DNA of 64,000 nucleotides from Sphagnum compactum (Eukaryota > Bryophyta > Sphagnopsida > Sphagnales), in NCBI GenBank assembly GCA_965153455.1, contig OZ234499.1, forward strand, positions 1,054,001 through 1,118,000, read 5' to 3'. Below are positions 38,700-50,969 of the stretch, in pieces (position 1 is the first letter of the stretch; each line of letters starts with the position of its first letter). The notes under the pieces are model-generated. The model was not told the origin of the DNA, did not search any database, and saw nothing but the letters and a program-made list of their open reading frames with translations. Both the position numbers and the translations under genes were made by a program.

Positions 38700-39205
38700 C
38701 CCAAAAAGAAAGGATGATTAAAAATTTGTGCTTCAGATCTTGTTTATGGCCAGATTTGGCTAAATCTTCCTAGGAATGTTTTCCACTTTTTTTTCACATC
38801 TTTCCTATGGACAATGGCCATTTAGACTAAAATTTTAAAACCTCAAAAAACATTAAAACCCCATGCCACATCCAATGTTCTTTTGTTCTATTCAGTTTTG
38901 TGATATAGCATAATCAGCGATCAATCCCAAAAGAGATTTAGAATTAATTGGCAATATGCTTGTAGAAAACTATCTAAACTATAGAAAGCTGGCTAAAAAC
39001 TGCCCTGAAACTAAATGTGAAAATTGTATCTAAATCAATGTTTTTCTTTTTTGTTTTAATAATTTTCTGATGTTGCATCAGTTGTGAGCATCTTAAGAGA
39101 AATTTAGCATTAAATGGTGACATGTCTATAACCTATTCGAAATGTGAAAAATTAGTTTTAAATATCCACAAACTAAAATCCAAGTTGAAAATGTGGTGAA
39201 AGTCC
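38700..39205. repeat. Composite copy of the dispersed repeat (core plus second block)
   Basis: The core TGGCCAGATTTGGCTA (38747-38762) is in reverse orientation with its usual flanks (AAATCTTCC; GGATGATTA). About 300 bp later a second block, 39055-39205, carries GATGTTGCATCA, TTTAGCATTAAATGGTGACA, CAAACTAAAATCC and AATGTGGTGAAAGT. The same second block occurs inverted at 60335-60490, again about 200-300 bp from a core copy. Confidence 0.7.
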
Positions 39206-39558
39206 CAAGGGAACATTGCCACCAGATTTTTAAAAAATTCACATTGTTGTGAAATTTTGCCAAAAAACAAATCTAGTGAAAATGAGGTGAAGTCTAAAAT
39301 CTAACAACATTTTAAGGAAATTTGAGTAATTGTTTTCTTTCAAAAAATGGATTTTGTAACAAAATATGTTTTAAAAAAATTTGAGGTCAAAATTTTGTGG
39401 AAATTTTGACACAAAAAAATTGTACACTAATGTCAAATTAAAATATATACTATGTTGTGTAGTTCAATGTATGTGCATTATGTGTGTGGTTTAAGAAACA
39501 ATTATTTGATTTTGTGATGTAGCCAAACCAAGGACCATCATTGAAAATATGTAACCAA

Positions 39559-39582
39559 ATATATATATATATATATATATAT
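39559..39582. repeat. AT dinucleotide microsatellite
   Basis: This is an uninterrupted AT repeat of about 12 units in non-coding DNA. Confidence 0.95.
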
Positions 39583-40740
39583 AAAGTCCTTTTATATTTT
39601 AGCTACTTGTTGGAACATGCTATAGAAATCTAACAATAAAATGTTTGAAAGAGTCAAAACCTAGCAAATTAGGGTTATTTTTTCACAAAAATACATTTGC
39701 ATGTGTTGAAATTGTATTTTTCAGGGGACTTTTTTTAAATAAAATAAAATAAAATTGTGTGTTGGTGTTTTGTTTCAATTTGTTAATAACCCTTGCGATT
39801 TTCTTTTTTGGAAAATTGAAAAAAAAAAAACCTTTGGTTTTCATTAAAACACAAAAAACAATGCTATTCTAAGCATTTTGAAAATGTTTATTATATGTTC
39901 GAACCAATTTTCTATTTTTTTAGAGAAATGGTTATGAGATTAAAGAACCATGAGAATCACTGGGTTTTAGTGCCATTTATGATACCCACACAACACTAAT
40001 ATATACCACATATATTTTGCAAATTGAAATAAATGAAACCACATATTAATTTATCTCATGTGTGTTGTGAGTCAAAGGTTATTGCCCTTGGAAAAACCAT
40101 ATTGGAATATAGGGTTTATATTTTGTGTGTAATGTTTTAGATCTCTTATGAAATATTTTTTAAAGTGTTTTTGGTAACACCTTCCAAATTCATCTTTTTA
40201 ATTTTTAAACTTACAAGTCACACAAAATCAATGACTTCATACATGGTTCAATGTTAGCCCCTTGGGTGTGTTTTAGATTGTGTATAATGTTTGAGAAGCA
40301 TACGGATTGTAATATATTAGCTAAGAGCAATTCCCTCACTGCATTACATTTAGGCTTAATATATTAGATTTCAAAGGTCACATAAGTTGGTCAACAAATT
40401 TTTTTTTGTTATGAGCAAGGTTGGGAAAATATCACCTTGGGGGCTAGTTTTCAAGTTGAAAATTGAAGGTTCTCATCTTAGGTTAGAATTGTTTCCTTGA
40501 AAATTGACAAAGTATATGGTTTCACCTTGATACCTTGGAAGGTTGCAAAAAGATCACCCAAGTTTGATTCTCATGCTAGTAGAGGTTATATAAAGAGCCT
40601 AATAAATATGTGATTAATAATCAAATTTGAATTCAAAACCTTTTTAGTGTCAAAGAATGTTTTTACCATTAAACATAGTTTTAAAACCATTAACATAAAT
40701 ATACTTTAAGTAAAACTAGTCACCATTATTATTACACATA

Positions 40741-40800
40741 AAGAGCTATGGCTTTGTGATTAAGATTTTAGTCTTGATTTTAGATCTTGGGTTTAAATTT
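40741..40800 (+). mobile_element. tRNA-like SINE head (relic)
   Basis: The stretch AGAGCTATGGCTTTGTGATT (A-box-like) is followed about 40 nt later by TTGGGTTTAAATTTC (B-box-like). This arrangement resembles a decayed tRNA-derived SINE promoter. The match is weak at the B box, and no tail is visible. Confidence 0.35.
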
Positions 40801-41779
40801 CAATAAATTTGGAAATTGGGTTTCCTTGAGAATTAATGGTTCTTTTTTTAAGGACATTTTGAAAATTGAGAAATTAGGAAATCTTGAAAATCAATTTTTT
40901 GTTCAAGACTTGAATCATTTATTCCAAACTTTAGTAGGAATCAAAATTGATGGTTTTTAAAAAAAAGTAAGATTTGTCCAACAATGGTTATGAACCCATG
41001 TATGAAACACATGGATTTCAACAAATAGGGTGCCATAATTGCCAAATAGGCTTCTTAACTACCATTTCTAATCCATCCCCCATCATTGTCATCCCCAGCC
41101 CTTTTCATGCCAAATAGCCACAAAAAAAAACTCCTAGTTGATAATTGAAGTTGTTCCAAATGCAATTGAAAAAGAAGAAAAAACCTAAAGAATAAGAAGA
41201 GGACTCAAAGAAGAAGAAATTAAAAAGCATAAAAAGCAAAAACTAAAGACAAATAAATAATAAGAAGATGAGAAAAAAAACAAAACATGAGGAGATTGAA
41301 AAGGAAATACATAAGCAACAAGCAAACATACACATATGAACAAAACCAAAAACACTACACTAGGAAATTTCTCTAAATGCTTTTACGTGAATAAACAATT
41401 GGTGAAAGAAATTTGGGTCCCCTTACTACTTTTTATTATAGATTACAAATTGTGCATGCATGGCAATATGGCTACCCTTTGATATGCCTAAGTGGTTTTT
41501 AAATTAATTTTGACAAAGGAACAAGTAGCTTTTTGGTCATTACTAACTCAAGTATTGGCAAAACATGGATATTTCAAAATAGGCCCAAAATGGCTACCAT
41601 AATATCATTTAGGCATTTTAAAAATGAATATATATATACACGTTTCACTTTTGCAATAAAATAAAAAATACAATGAACTATTGTAAACCCCTTTTATAAT
41701 CACATCCATTTTAATCACATTCTTGTTTGTGTCACACATTTTTTGATAACCATTCATTTTAGCATTAATTCAAGGCATT

Positions 41780-44700
41780 TCCAAATATTTCAAATATTTT
41801 AAGGAATATTCTTGGGCAAGTTTCAAATTTCATTATGAATGCACAATCAATGAAAGGTGGAAAGTAATTGATTGTTTAATAATTTACAATCAAAAAAAAA
41901 AATTACCTCATATTTTCATTCACCATTGACTACAATTGGTGAAAGTGGTTTCATAATTCTTTTAAAATTAGTGGATACATGATAAGGCTCCAAAAGAAAA
42001 ACATGAAACATAAGATGGACTTTCATGGAATTTGAAAGTTTGAGCTATAAGGCCACATTATTGATTTTTTCCATGCTTTTGAATGGACCAAGTCTTTGAT
42101 AGTTTTCTTTTTGGGAAGGTTGTGTTGTTGATATTTTGTCACCAAAGCCAAATTTGGTCTCCAACCTTGAAGCTTAGTTATTTTTTGCGATGTTCATTAA
42201 CATTTTCCTTGTGTCACCTTTGTGCATTTAAAAAATAAAACACAAGTTGTGTTCAAATTGTTTGTCAGGGTGTTGGCAAGGTAAATAGACAAAAAAGTAG
42301 TCCATTCAAAATCCAATTTAAAAATGAAACTATATTTGATATGGACATAAAAAGTAGATTCCAAATATTTTGAAGTAAAAATATGAAAACGTAGGTCACT
42401 GCATTTAGTTTATAAGAAGTTGGATACAAAGTTTGAACAATTTTAAGACCATAAAGTGGGTTGAAAATATGTTTAAAACGAACTGGGTCAAAATGGTGTT
42501 CAAACCTACTTCATATTAAAAATTTGATGTATTATGATTATATTATGCATAATTTGACAATACATAAATATCTTTAACTTGATTTTTTTTTAAAATCAAT
42601 ATTTTATTTACATGTAGCCCATTTTGTAAAATCGCACATCTTGTGCAAGTAGAAATTTTTAAAAAATCTATTTGGTTGTATTTTCAAAATGGGGCTTCCA
42701 AAATTTGATAATGTAAAATGGAAAAATATTATCATATTAATTATTGCACATTTTTTTTCTAATATATTAAAAAAAATTCATGGTTACTCATAATTTTTTT
42801 TGACATAGAGCAATGGGCTTGTAAAAAAATGTTTGCTATGTTGATGAATGCACCATGTTGTTGTAAGAAAACTCCACCATGGTCAAAAGGTTTGACCAAT
42901 TACTTTGATGATCATCAATTGTGTAATGCAAATATTGTTATGAGATTTGATTAACTTTTTTTTTTGCTCAGTTGTTTGGGGGTGGAAAGTTGATGATAAC
43001 TTCACCTCCACATTTAAAAGCTCAAATAACCCCTTCCAAAATTTGGATGTAAACTAAGGTCTATGATTAAAAATGATATCCTTAGGAAACCATGACACTA
43101 AAAAGCATGATCAAGAAATAATTTGGAGGTTTTTTCACCAATTGTTGTTTTGGTACAATGAATAAAATGATCCAAGCAAAAACATGGTAAAATAGACAAT
43201 TGATGACAAGTAGGCATAAGTAAGCTTTGATGTATTAAAAGTTGGAATATTATTTTGTTCATTGATTAGCATAAGGATATTCTTAAATTTATTATAATAA
43301 AGTCCAAGAACCACATCTTAAATATGAATCTAGATGTTTGGGTTTTACAAAATTGGTTGTAAGTGGATGAAAGTACATCAAATATTGATTTTTTCTATTT
43401 TTAAGTTAATAAAGACTTAGAATATACTTATTTGTTTTCAAATTGTACATATTATAGTCACAATATATCGAATTTCTTATGTAAAATTTATTTTGAACAC
43501 CATATTGATTAGTTAATCTCAAAGTTACTTGTTATTTATTTATATTATACAAAAGTTATTGAAAGTTTTGTATTCAACTTACCATAAACCCAATGGAGGT
43601 CATGATGGTTTTATGTTTCTACTTACAAAGCTTATTTGTTTACTTTTTTATGCATATGTCATAAATTGCCTTAATTATAAACTGATTTTATGCAGATTAC
43701 TTTTTTGGTCTACTTTACCATGTTTTTGCCCATTCACCACCACTAAAACAAATCATATGAATTGGAAGGTACAATATTTGTGATGAAGTCCATAGAAATT
43801 GAAGACCATAATGATGCAAATATTAACAATCATTAGAGTAACCCAAATTTTTTGTTAGTGCATGAACATCAAATGATTTGATAAACTCCTTCACATACTT
43901 TTAGAGATGTGACCACCAATAATCTCAATACATTAGTTTCATGATATTGTTTAATCCAAAATGACATATAGTTAAAACATAATGTGTGGTTTGGAGAACT
44001 TGAAGTTGAACAAGGTGCTTGATTTTGAATCATTAATTGGCTTTTGATGCCAATAACAAATGGATTTTTTTTCGTAGACCCCACAAATTTGAATAGAAAG
44101 GTTTTGTCATCAAAAGTCAATAATAATATTCAAAGTCAAAATTGTTCAGGCTTGAGAATGACATCACATTGTTGGTCATAGGTTACATCTCCTTCATTAG
44201 GCACAAGGTAAAAATGATGGCATAATGACAAATCAAAATTGAGACATTGACAATGCCCATCAAATATTTTGATACGTCATCACTTTTTGAGTCAAATGAT
44301 TAAGAAGGGCCATTATTGTGAAATAATTTGCAATACAATGTCAATAAAAAACAATGAATCCAAGAAAACATTAAATAACATGAATAGAAGTTGGGGTAGC
44401 CCAATCCACAATTTTTCCAATTTGGTGTAAAGGTTGCAATCACAGTCAAATGAGCCAATAGTTCAAGAATCATTTGCACATCATGACCCATTTACATCTT
44501 GCAAATGATTTTTGAACATTCTAAAATTATATTTTGAATTTTCTAAAAATTTCAAGTACCACAATTTTACAATTATGAATGCTTTTCAAATGTGAATGGA
44601 AGGTTATCATCATTTCGATTTTTTTCCCATCAAAATTTTGATATTGAAAAAATCCTTAGGTTAGTGTTTTAAAAAATTGATTTTTGCATGTTAAAGTTCA

Positions 44701-46450
44701 AAAATCCTTTACGAAGACAACAAAAATTCAATTATTAAATTAAATGATTATTTTTTGAATTCTTCAACACTTATATAAATCATATGAATCTTTGGCACAC
44801 ATTTCTTTGATTGACATAACATTAAAGTGGCATTACATAAATATGTGTGACAAAATTGATAGTTTTTGACTCATTTAACATAATTTTTAACTTGTTTGAT
44901 TGTGATTGCACCCTAAAATTTGATTTCTTTAAGTTTGTTCGAAACAAAACATACATGATGCTCATGGTCCTCCATGTTCTTTGAGAAAATAATGATGTCA
45001 TCAATGTAACATACCATGAAATTAGCCAAATACTCAAGGAAAACATCATTCATTAGTTATTAGAAGATAACAAGTGCATAAAATAAGGTTAAAATGCATC
45101 ACAACATATTCAAAATGGCAATAACGTGTTCAAAATGTTAGTTCCAATTCATTACTTTTTCGAAGTGGCATGTGTTGCATGTTAACCACATTTTTTTGGA
45201 TCTTAACAAGCAACATGATTTCATTTTACACAAAACAAATATAGTTTTACACATTATCATTGCTTTTATTGTTCCATGAAGGGCTTCAATCATGTTTTAT
45301 CAATTTGTACAGGTAATTCCTTTGGTAAAGTTGCCAAAGGTTGGGGTGGCACAACGGGTGCAAAATTCCTTTGTGTTGATGTGGTTCTCAATGTTTTCTT
45401 GTTGATATTCAAGGAGTTTGCTATCAAATTGAACAACTTGTGTAATGGTTTGATTTAACATTGAAAGGCTGCAAGGTTAACATTGAATTCCTCAAGGAAT
45501 GTTTCAAAGTCATTAAGTAAAAGTGACTAGTGTTTTGACAACTTGGTGCAAACCAACAAAAAGGTTGTGCCTTATAAAAAAATGCCAATAGTACAGTTTG
45601 GCCTAGGCCATTTATGTATTAAGGAGGATTAAGTCAAATAACTAAACACATTTGGTTGACAAAATTTCAAAACTTTAAATGTGTGCCATCAAACTTGTTA
45701 GGGAAGTTTGTTCATGGCTACTTTGCTTAAAGTTGTGTTGTGGAAACAAACTGTAATGATGCCAATAATTTAATTAATTTGAAGATGAACCATGGATTCA
45801 TGAAGTGCTTGATTTTCTTATTGCAAATTCTTAAGAACAAAAATGATTTCTTCCATGGATGTAACCACTTTTTTTCATGATGCAAACATGGTTTTCAAAC
45901 AAAAAAGATAACAATAACAACAATAAAAATATGTATGATGCGAGTTTGTTGAGATTGTCATAGGCACAAAAACAACCAAAATACAAAAGATTTTTAAAAA
46001 ACATGAACAAAACATGACGAAAAGGTAGACTTAATTCTAAGTCCAAACATGAAGCACACAAACCAAGGACAAGAACACAAAGTGTGCAAAACATAAGTTC
46101 AAATGAAAATTTATTATGAAAACATGAAATAATAGAACATTATTGTACTTAAAATTGTTGTTGAACAGATTAAAAGTAACATGAAGAAAATTATTTTCAT
46201 TAATACATTATTGGGGACCTAGTTCAAGGAAAAATATTTCAAAAAATCTCAAAATATGTTACATTAATTGAAGATGTTTCAAAATATTTCAAAATATATG
46301 GGATTTATTCAAGATATTTAAAAATATTTCAAATTGATTCAAGATATTTCAAAATATTTCAAGGAATCTTCGTGGGAAAGTTTTTTAATTCCATTATGAA
46401 TGTCCAATGGATAAAAAGACAAAAGGATGAAAGGTGAATGTTTATGGATG
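41780..46450 (-). mobile_element. Decayed Ty3/gypsy LTR retrotransposon
   Basis: Minus-strand translations show pieces of a gypsy polyprotein in the right order but broken by stops and frame changes. Reverse transcriptase has CYIDDIIIFSKNMEDH (YIDD at 45008-44997). The integrase core has FTSKFWKGLFELL and STFHPQT (43092-42967). The integrase C-terminal end has SMKVHLMFHVFLL (42044-41988). Related AT-rich segments with TTCATTATGAATGCACAATC-like wording lie just outside at about 41785-41880 and 46330-46410 and may be LTR remnants. No intact frame remains, so it cannot be autonomous. The outer limits are approximate. Confidence 0.8.
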
Positions 46451-46560
46451 AGTTCCATCCACGATAATGCTAATGATGATGTTAATGATGATGCTAGAGA
46501 TGATGTTAATGATGATGTTGGGGACAATGTTGGGGACGATGTTGGGGATGTCACCCATGA
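46451..46560 (+). repeat. Short GATGATGTTAAT tandem repeat
   Basis: About eight degenerate 12-bp units (GATGATGTTAAT, then GACGATGTTGGG variants) lie in tandem at 46461-46550. They sit just beyond the Ty3/gypsy relic and may be part of its gag or leader region. Confidence 0.7.
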
Positions 46561-48062
46561 TAACTATTTATAGATCACCATGTTTATCAAGTCCTTATAC
46601 AAAGTTGATTAAGGGCACAATGTGTAAGGAGGGTTCAAATTTTTAAAGGTATATTAAAAATGTGTCACATTTTCACCATTTTTTGTACTATGTATTAGTT
46701 TTGTTTCATCATACACATGAACACAAAATGGATGAGATTGATGGATTTAAGTATGCGATGGTTTAAAATATTGACTTACATTTTTTTGATTCATTAATAT
46801 TGATTGAGATTGAATTATATGAGTCTAATAAGGACCACCTCCTTTTTGTGTTTCGTGGTACACCTTAAAGGGATTTTGATTCAAGAATGGTTTACAAAAG
46901 AAGGTACCTTGAAATAGAATGATAAAGAGGTTGGAGAATGTGGGACAATAGTGGAGAATCCTAATTAGTTAGAACTTGAAGAGTATCTTCCACTATCTCA
47001 AAATCAAATAATTCTTGTTTTACAAAAAATAAAAAAAATTGATCAACCATTTTCAATAGGATTGTGTAACCCATTTTCAAATGTATCATAGAATTTCTTG
47101 TACTAGAACTCATAAAACTTGGACATGAGGGTTTTAATGTGACAAAATAATGGTCAAGACAATTCATGAAACAATACATGTGTTAGGTTTACTGTGTCGC
47201 AACCATTGTTATGAATAAATGAATCCCACTAGATTGGCTTGTTCAAGGTTTGACCATGGCTTATAATTTTTTTTATTTAATAAAATCATATTTCATTCTT
47301 GTAATATTTGTCGTGAATAATGATTAAGGGAGTGAACACACACTAAGGGTGAACCATTTTTTACCAAACAAGGTGATATATAGTGAGTATCATAATATGC
47401 AATAATTTAAAATCTTAATGACATCCTTTGAGTATCCTAAACGCATACAAAAAACTTTAGAATTTGCATGACAACATTTTGGAATTCAAAGTTCACTTTA
47501 AATCAAAATTAGTTTTGATTCAATGGTTAGATTAGAAGGATTGGATAAAATTAATGTACACAAAATATATAACTTACAATTTTTTAATGATCATAGGGCT
47601 TCATTTTTTTGATTCATGAAACATTATCAAATAAAATAAAAGTAAAAAAAATGCCATGCCCATTAATAAAATCTTCTCCTCTTTAATATAGTAGTGTTTT
47701 TTTTCTTAAAAAGATGAAATTATTATGCTTATCTTGTTTAAAAATGGAAAAAAACACATTTTTTTGAATGAAATTTCATGTTTAACTTTTTATATTTACA
47801 AATAATTCTAGATTTAATTGATGTATATCATACACCATAAAAAATTTCATTCAAGAATTCAACTCATAACTTTAGTTTTGAAATATATATGTAAATTTTT
47901 AAACTATGTAATGAATATTATTTTTTCACATATATTCCATATGTTCAAATTTTTCAATGTTTTGTTGTAATTTTAAAAATAATTGATTAGATAATATTTA
48001 GGATGGAAAGTCACAATTTCTCTTTAATAAGTTCATTGACTATAGACTACTTGTCCCCATAT
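46561..48062. other. AT-rich gene-free DNA
   Basis: I see no gene, structured repeat or recognisable transposon coding sequence here. Homopolymer T and A runs are common. Confidence 0.5.
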
Positions 48063-48322
48063 ACCATCACAAACTTGCCCCTCCATGTATATGTGTTTTT
48101 ATAATATTTTAATGATGTGTTCAAAATTAAGTGTTGATACAATCATTGATTTGATGTTGTGATAACATTGTAATACATTGTGATGATTGATCATTGTATT
48201 ATAATGTCATTATAACATCATATCAATGATCAATCAACACTTCATTAATACTTAATCTTGAACACATTGTTAAAATATTATAAATACACATATACAAGGA
48301 GGAGGCAAGTTTGTGATGACCT
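48063..48322. mobile_element. Foldback element, arms of about 130 bp
   Basis: The left arm (from 48063) and right arm (to 48322) are inverted copies around a centre near 48192. Shared words reading inward: CATCACAAACTTGCC, CTCC-TGTATATGTGT, TTATAATATTTTAA, ATGTGTTCAA-ATTAAGT, GTTGAT, ATCATTGAT, TGATGTT and AATACA. The loop is almost absent. Weaker similarity extends about 30 bp further out on both sides. It has no coding capacity. Confidence 0.82.
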
Positions 48323-48947
48323 AGTAGATAGTTAATCTCAACATTGATGTAAGTATTTAGTTGATTGGATTCTTGAAAACCAAAGTTCAGTAGTAATGCC
48401 CAATTTAGGTAGGGTCCAAGGTCCAAATTCCTAGGAACCAATTCGGACTTATTTGAAAAGTTGGACCCTGCATTGGACCTAGCTTGCATCTTGATTCTCC
48501 AAATCCTAATCTCTCCTTTGAACTCTCTTTTTTGGCCTGAACTAATTGATTTTCCGTCCAAAATTGTGCCATGCAGGTTTAGCCTCAATTTGCCACTTTT
48601 TGGTCTTGGACCCTCATCTAAAGGCCATGGGTCCAATTTATGGCTCTCAGCCAACAGGATTGTTCTATTTCATTGGACACTCAACTTTAGACCCTCATCT
48701 AAAGTGGCCCTAAGTACCACCAGTGCAAACCCCTGTGTTTGGATTTGGACTGAACGATTTGATTAATCCATCCACAAACATCTATGGTGGAGGTGACTCC
48801 ACCTTATTTGACAATGGAGAGGGTGCTTGTGATTCAACATTGACAGCCCTAGTGGATTTGGCATGCACACCTTATTTTCTGTGAACCTCTTGATGAAAAT
48901 TCACACAAGAAAAAAAGCCTGGACCCCCCCTTTCTGGCCAAGGTGAA
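48323..48947. other. Intergenic DNA between foldback and gene island
   Basis: No supported gene. The words GACCCTCATCTAAA occur twice (about 48608 and 48693), flanking a short duplicated context. A minus-strand frame (48223-48654) overlaps the foldback arm and looks spurious. Confidence 0.5.
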
Positions 48948-49212
48948 CCAGCACCCATACTGGTACTTTCACCTTTTAGAGCGAGGTTTCCCAGTGGCCA
49001 GATTAAGACCAAAAAACGTTAGATTCGGACTTAGAGAGCCTGATTTAATCTAAGCCTTTCTGAGTGAGGCCTCTTAGTGACCATATTAAGCCCAAAAATG
49101 TTAGATTCGGAGTTGGGGACCTTGATTTAATCTCGGCATGGGATATTTGTGATATTTAGAAGCAATTTAAATGGTTTTGACGTTATTATCATGGTACCAG
49201 TGTGGGTGCTGG
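48948..49212. mobile_element. Small inverted-repeat element containing an 83-bp tandem repeat
   Basis: CCAGCACCCATACTGGTAC (48948-48966) is matched by an inverted copy at 49194-49212 with one difference. Between them two 83-bp tandem copies start at 48979 and 49062 (GAGCGAGG/GAGTGAGG, AGATTAAG/ATATTAAG, GTTAGATTCGGA, TTGATTTAATCT). C or G runs lie outside both ends. It resembles a MITE about 480 bp before the next gene's start codon. Confidence 0.75.
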
Positions 49213-49694
49213 GGCCCCCCTCAAGTCGTGGACATTGTGAGGAGTGTAATAAGTAGCAGGTGTAAAAGTATATGACATAGTCCGCGAAACGGCTGATGCA
49301 TGTTGTGCACTTGCCATCAAAAGCTCCCCACTGACAAGTGTCTAAAAGCCCCTTCCATTCATACTTTCATCAATAGAGGTGTGCGCTGTTGCTTGGTTAC
49401 CAGCTGCTTCCCTTGCCCCGTTCCGCAGGAGTGTCGGACTTTTCGCTTACACCTCGCACGGCTGCTTGCTTGCCAATTCTGCGCTTTCTGGGTTTGTTGT
49501 TGTTTTGGGATTTTTCGTAAAGCATTCTGTAGTACTCAAATTGTATGCATTTGCTGCATTTCGCTTCGATTTTTTGGGGGCGTTTCTTTTGATTTTGGTG
49601 GTTTGGTCTTCTTCTTCTTCTTCTTTTTCAGTTTTTCTTCACAGTTTTGCTGCGGTTAGAAGAGGGGGGAGGGTGGAGGTCTGTTCAAATTGCA
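49213..49694 (+). promoter_or_regulatory. Presumed promoter and 5' UTR of the NTF2-like gene
   Basis: This is less AT-rich DNA directly upstream of the start codon at 49695. A CTTCTTCTTC pyrimidine tract at about 49609-49640 is typical of plant 5' leaders. A 139-codon frame crossing it (49379-49798) is in another register from the real protein and looks like a shadow. I could not identify a convincing TATA box. Confidence 0.45.
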
Positions 49695-50969
49695 ATGGAG
49701 GATCCGCGGATGGAAATCGAGGATGTGGTGCGGGGGTTGGTGGAAAAGCCGACGCTGAGAAGACAGGCGGCGGTGCTGCGGAAGTACTTCACACCTGATG
49801 TTCAGTTCTATCATCTTTACATCAACACCAACGGTGGGTTGAGGGATCTGATCGCCATCTACCAGTTTGCGGAGCTTGCGGTCAATTACCAGCGAGTAGT
49901 GTTCCACAGAATACTCTACGATGAAAGCGAGAATTGCTTGTCTGTCGAAATGACTGTCGATACTCGTCCCTGGTTTCGTCTGGGTGCAATCGTACCTCTC
50001 AAGCTTTTCACTCTCCTTGAGCTTGAAGACAGAGAAATAGAGGTAATCATGGGTGATTAGTATAAGACCATCTCCAGCGATGCTCAGTACGTGACTCTGC
50101 AAATTTTAATTTTCTCACATCCAAGTTTAGTTAGGCTATTTACTTTTTTCTCACCCTATCCATAAAACTAAAACTGAGACTGCAAATAGGTAGGAGACTA
50201 GGGACTAGTAGCAAACCACCTGGACCAAACATTACGATTGGCGAATCAGAAACAGGAAGCAGCAGGCAAATCATATTTATTACACTCATTTCTTCCTTGG
50301 CAGGTGTTAGGCCTTGCTGTGACTTTACCAGCCTCAGCAAAGTGTGCAAAATTGCTGGGCCAAAACCGGCATGTTTTCACTTTCTTTATCCAATTTTAAT
50401 TTGCAGGGTCACAGACTAGCACTGGTGGAGTTGCTCTGACTGAGTAACCACGACCAGTTTGACATGCTAGATCTCACTCTCTTGTCTTCAAAACTCTTGC
50501 AGACAAATTGCAGCCAATTGCTCTCAATGCAAACCCTACTCTGCGTTATCAATTTTTAGTGATCTGGGAATATGGGATTGATCAGTGATGATGATGAAGA
50601 TACTAAATTCAGTACTGTGGAAATTGCTTTTACTACCTGACCAGGAAGCTGAATAATTGATCATGTTTTGCTTCTCATGTGCAGGGAGGGAAGATTGTGA
50701 AGAAAATCAAGGTGCAGAAGGACTACTTTCGGCGAACACCTTCAGTGCAGTTCATCCCGATTATTGGTCCGATCTATGACTCAGACACCATTCATTTTAT
50801 TCTTGGATGGTTGCTAGCCACCTTCTTTGAGTTTCTGCGAACACTGCTTGTTATGTTCTTCCCTTCCACTCTTTGGCATGGGCTTATTGGTCTTTGGAGC
50901 CGTGAAATCGAGGGGACAGAACACGAGGATGATGCCAAAACAGTTTCAGCAGATGGGTGGAAGAGATGA
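49695..50969 (+). CDS. NTF2/SigF-like domain protein, membrane-associated (2 exons)
   Basis: Exons 49695-50042 and 50685-50969, with a GT-AG phase-0 intron, give 210 residues. Residues 1-116 read as an NTF2-like cone fold of the SigF-like group found in plants and fungi: MEDPRMEIEDVVRGLVEKP, KYFTPDVQFYH, LIAIYQFAEL, then beta-strand-rich VDTRPWFRLGAIVPLKLFTL. Residues 117-210 begin with charged KIVKKIKVQKDY, followed by one or two hydrophobic segments (FILGWLLATFFEFLRTLLVMFF and the following WHGLIGLW), and end in an acidic tail. Related plant proteins share the NTF2 domain followed by C-terminal membrane helices; their function is unknown to me. I chose the ATG at 49695 rather than the in-frame 49647 because MEDP and the pairs that follow resemble family N-termini. 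I assign no catalytic role. Confidence 0.8.

Larger units (their letters stand above)
37392..41779. other. Gene-free DNA with GC-rich island and repeat copies
   Basis: A GC-rich island at 37585-37880 has palindrome GTGCCTGCAAGGCAC, duplicated GAACTGCCGGGTTT words and GGACCTCGACG repeats. Further on are an inverted copy of the dispersed repeat core (38747-38762), its second block (39055-39205), an AT microsatellite (39559-39582) and a tRNA-like SINE relic (40741-40799). I see no gene. Confidence 0.55.

Noticed and set aside
48223-48654. 143-codon minus-strand frame
   Set aside because: Its end lies in the foldback arm and its sequence is not protein-like.
49379-49798. 139-codon plus-strand frame
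   Set aside because: It overlaps the 5' UTR and first exon of the NTF2-like gene in another register, and its end is Gly/Ala-rich shadow sequence.
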